Positions 62,337 to 64,000 of a DNA stretch of 64,000 nt are shown here, one piece after another. This DNA is from Nymphaea colorata (lineage: Eukaryota; Streptophyta; Magnoliopsida; Nymphaeales; Nymphaeaceae), in contig NC_045138.2 of NCBI RefSeq assembly GCF_008831285.2, positions 30,599,934-30,663,933 of the forward strand. The letters are read 5' to 3'. Both the position numbers and the translations under genes were made by a program. The notes beneath the pieces are model-generated. The model was not told the origin of the DNA and made no database searches. It saw nothing but the letters and a program-made list of their open reading frames with translations. How positions within the stretch are numbered: position 1 is the stretch's first letter; each line of letters starts with the position of its first letter.

Positions 62337-64000
<1,664 letters not shown>

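Overview
The window is nuclear DNA of a flowering plant. It has GT-AG introns, a plant-type Ran GTPase, a P-class PPR gene, a CYP734A-type P450 and an ENT-domain gene. Intergenic DNA is long, AT-rich and full of (TA)n/(GA)n microsatellites and small non-autonomous transposons. No clade can be fixed from this alone. The strong GC enrichment of the P450 exons against the AT-rich PPR and Ran exons is typical of a mixed-GC angiosperm genome.

Layout. 1-5861: a truncated CGAG-type repeat, a possible spliced noncoding leader, and a broken 5'-half copy of the Ran gene (3507-4632, homology to about 5560) carrying two related Mutator-like miniature elements in its introns. 5862-7541: an uninterrupted PPR gene. 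9891-16264: a complete 8-exon Ran GTPase gene of 221 aa, with a 3.6 kb third intron full of microsatellites. 16265-32900: about 16.6 kb with no convincing gene, holding several MITEs and simple repeats. 33164-35933: a complete 5-exon cytochrome P450 of 544 aa, CYP734A type (brassinosteroid inactivation). 35934-54930: about 19 kb of repeat-rich intergenic DNA with a perfect 86-bp tandem duplication and a broken U6 snRNA copy. 54931-58127, minus strand: a two-exon gene of 345 aa ending in an ENT domain. 58128-64000: its leader intron and promoter side, a large CGAG repeat and a 177-bp (TA)n array.

The four genes do not form a pathway: organelle RNA processing (PPR), nuclear transport (Ran), hormone catabolism (P450) and probable chromatin work (ENT) are unrelated neighbours. 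I found no virus, toxin, CRISPR array or gene cluster, and nothing I would call a new biological system. The points most worth following are the Ran partial tandem duplication with its paired MITE insertions, the U6 copy split by a poly(A) insertion flanked by a target-site-like repeat, and the CGAG element family with visible terminal repeats. Exon borders were read by eye from splice signals and reading-frame continuity; no alignment or search was run.
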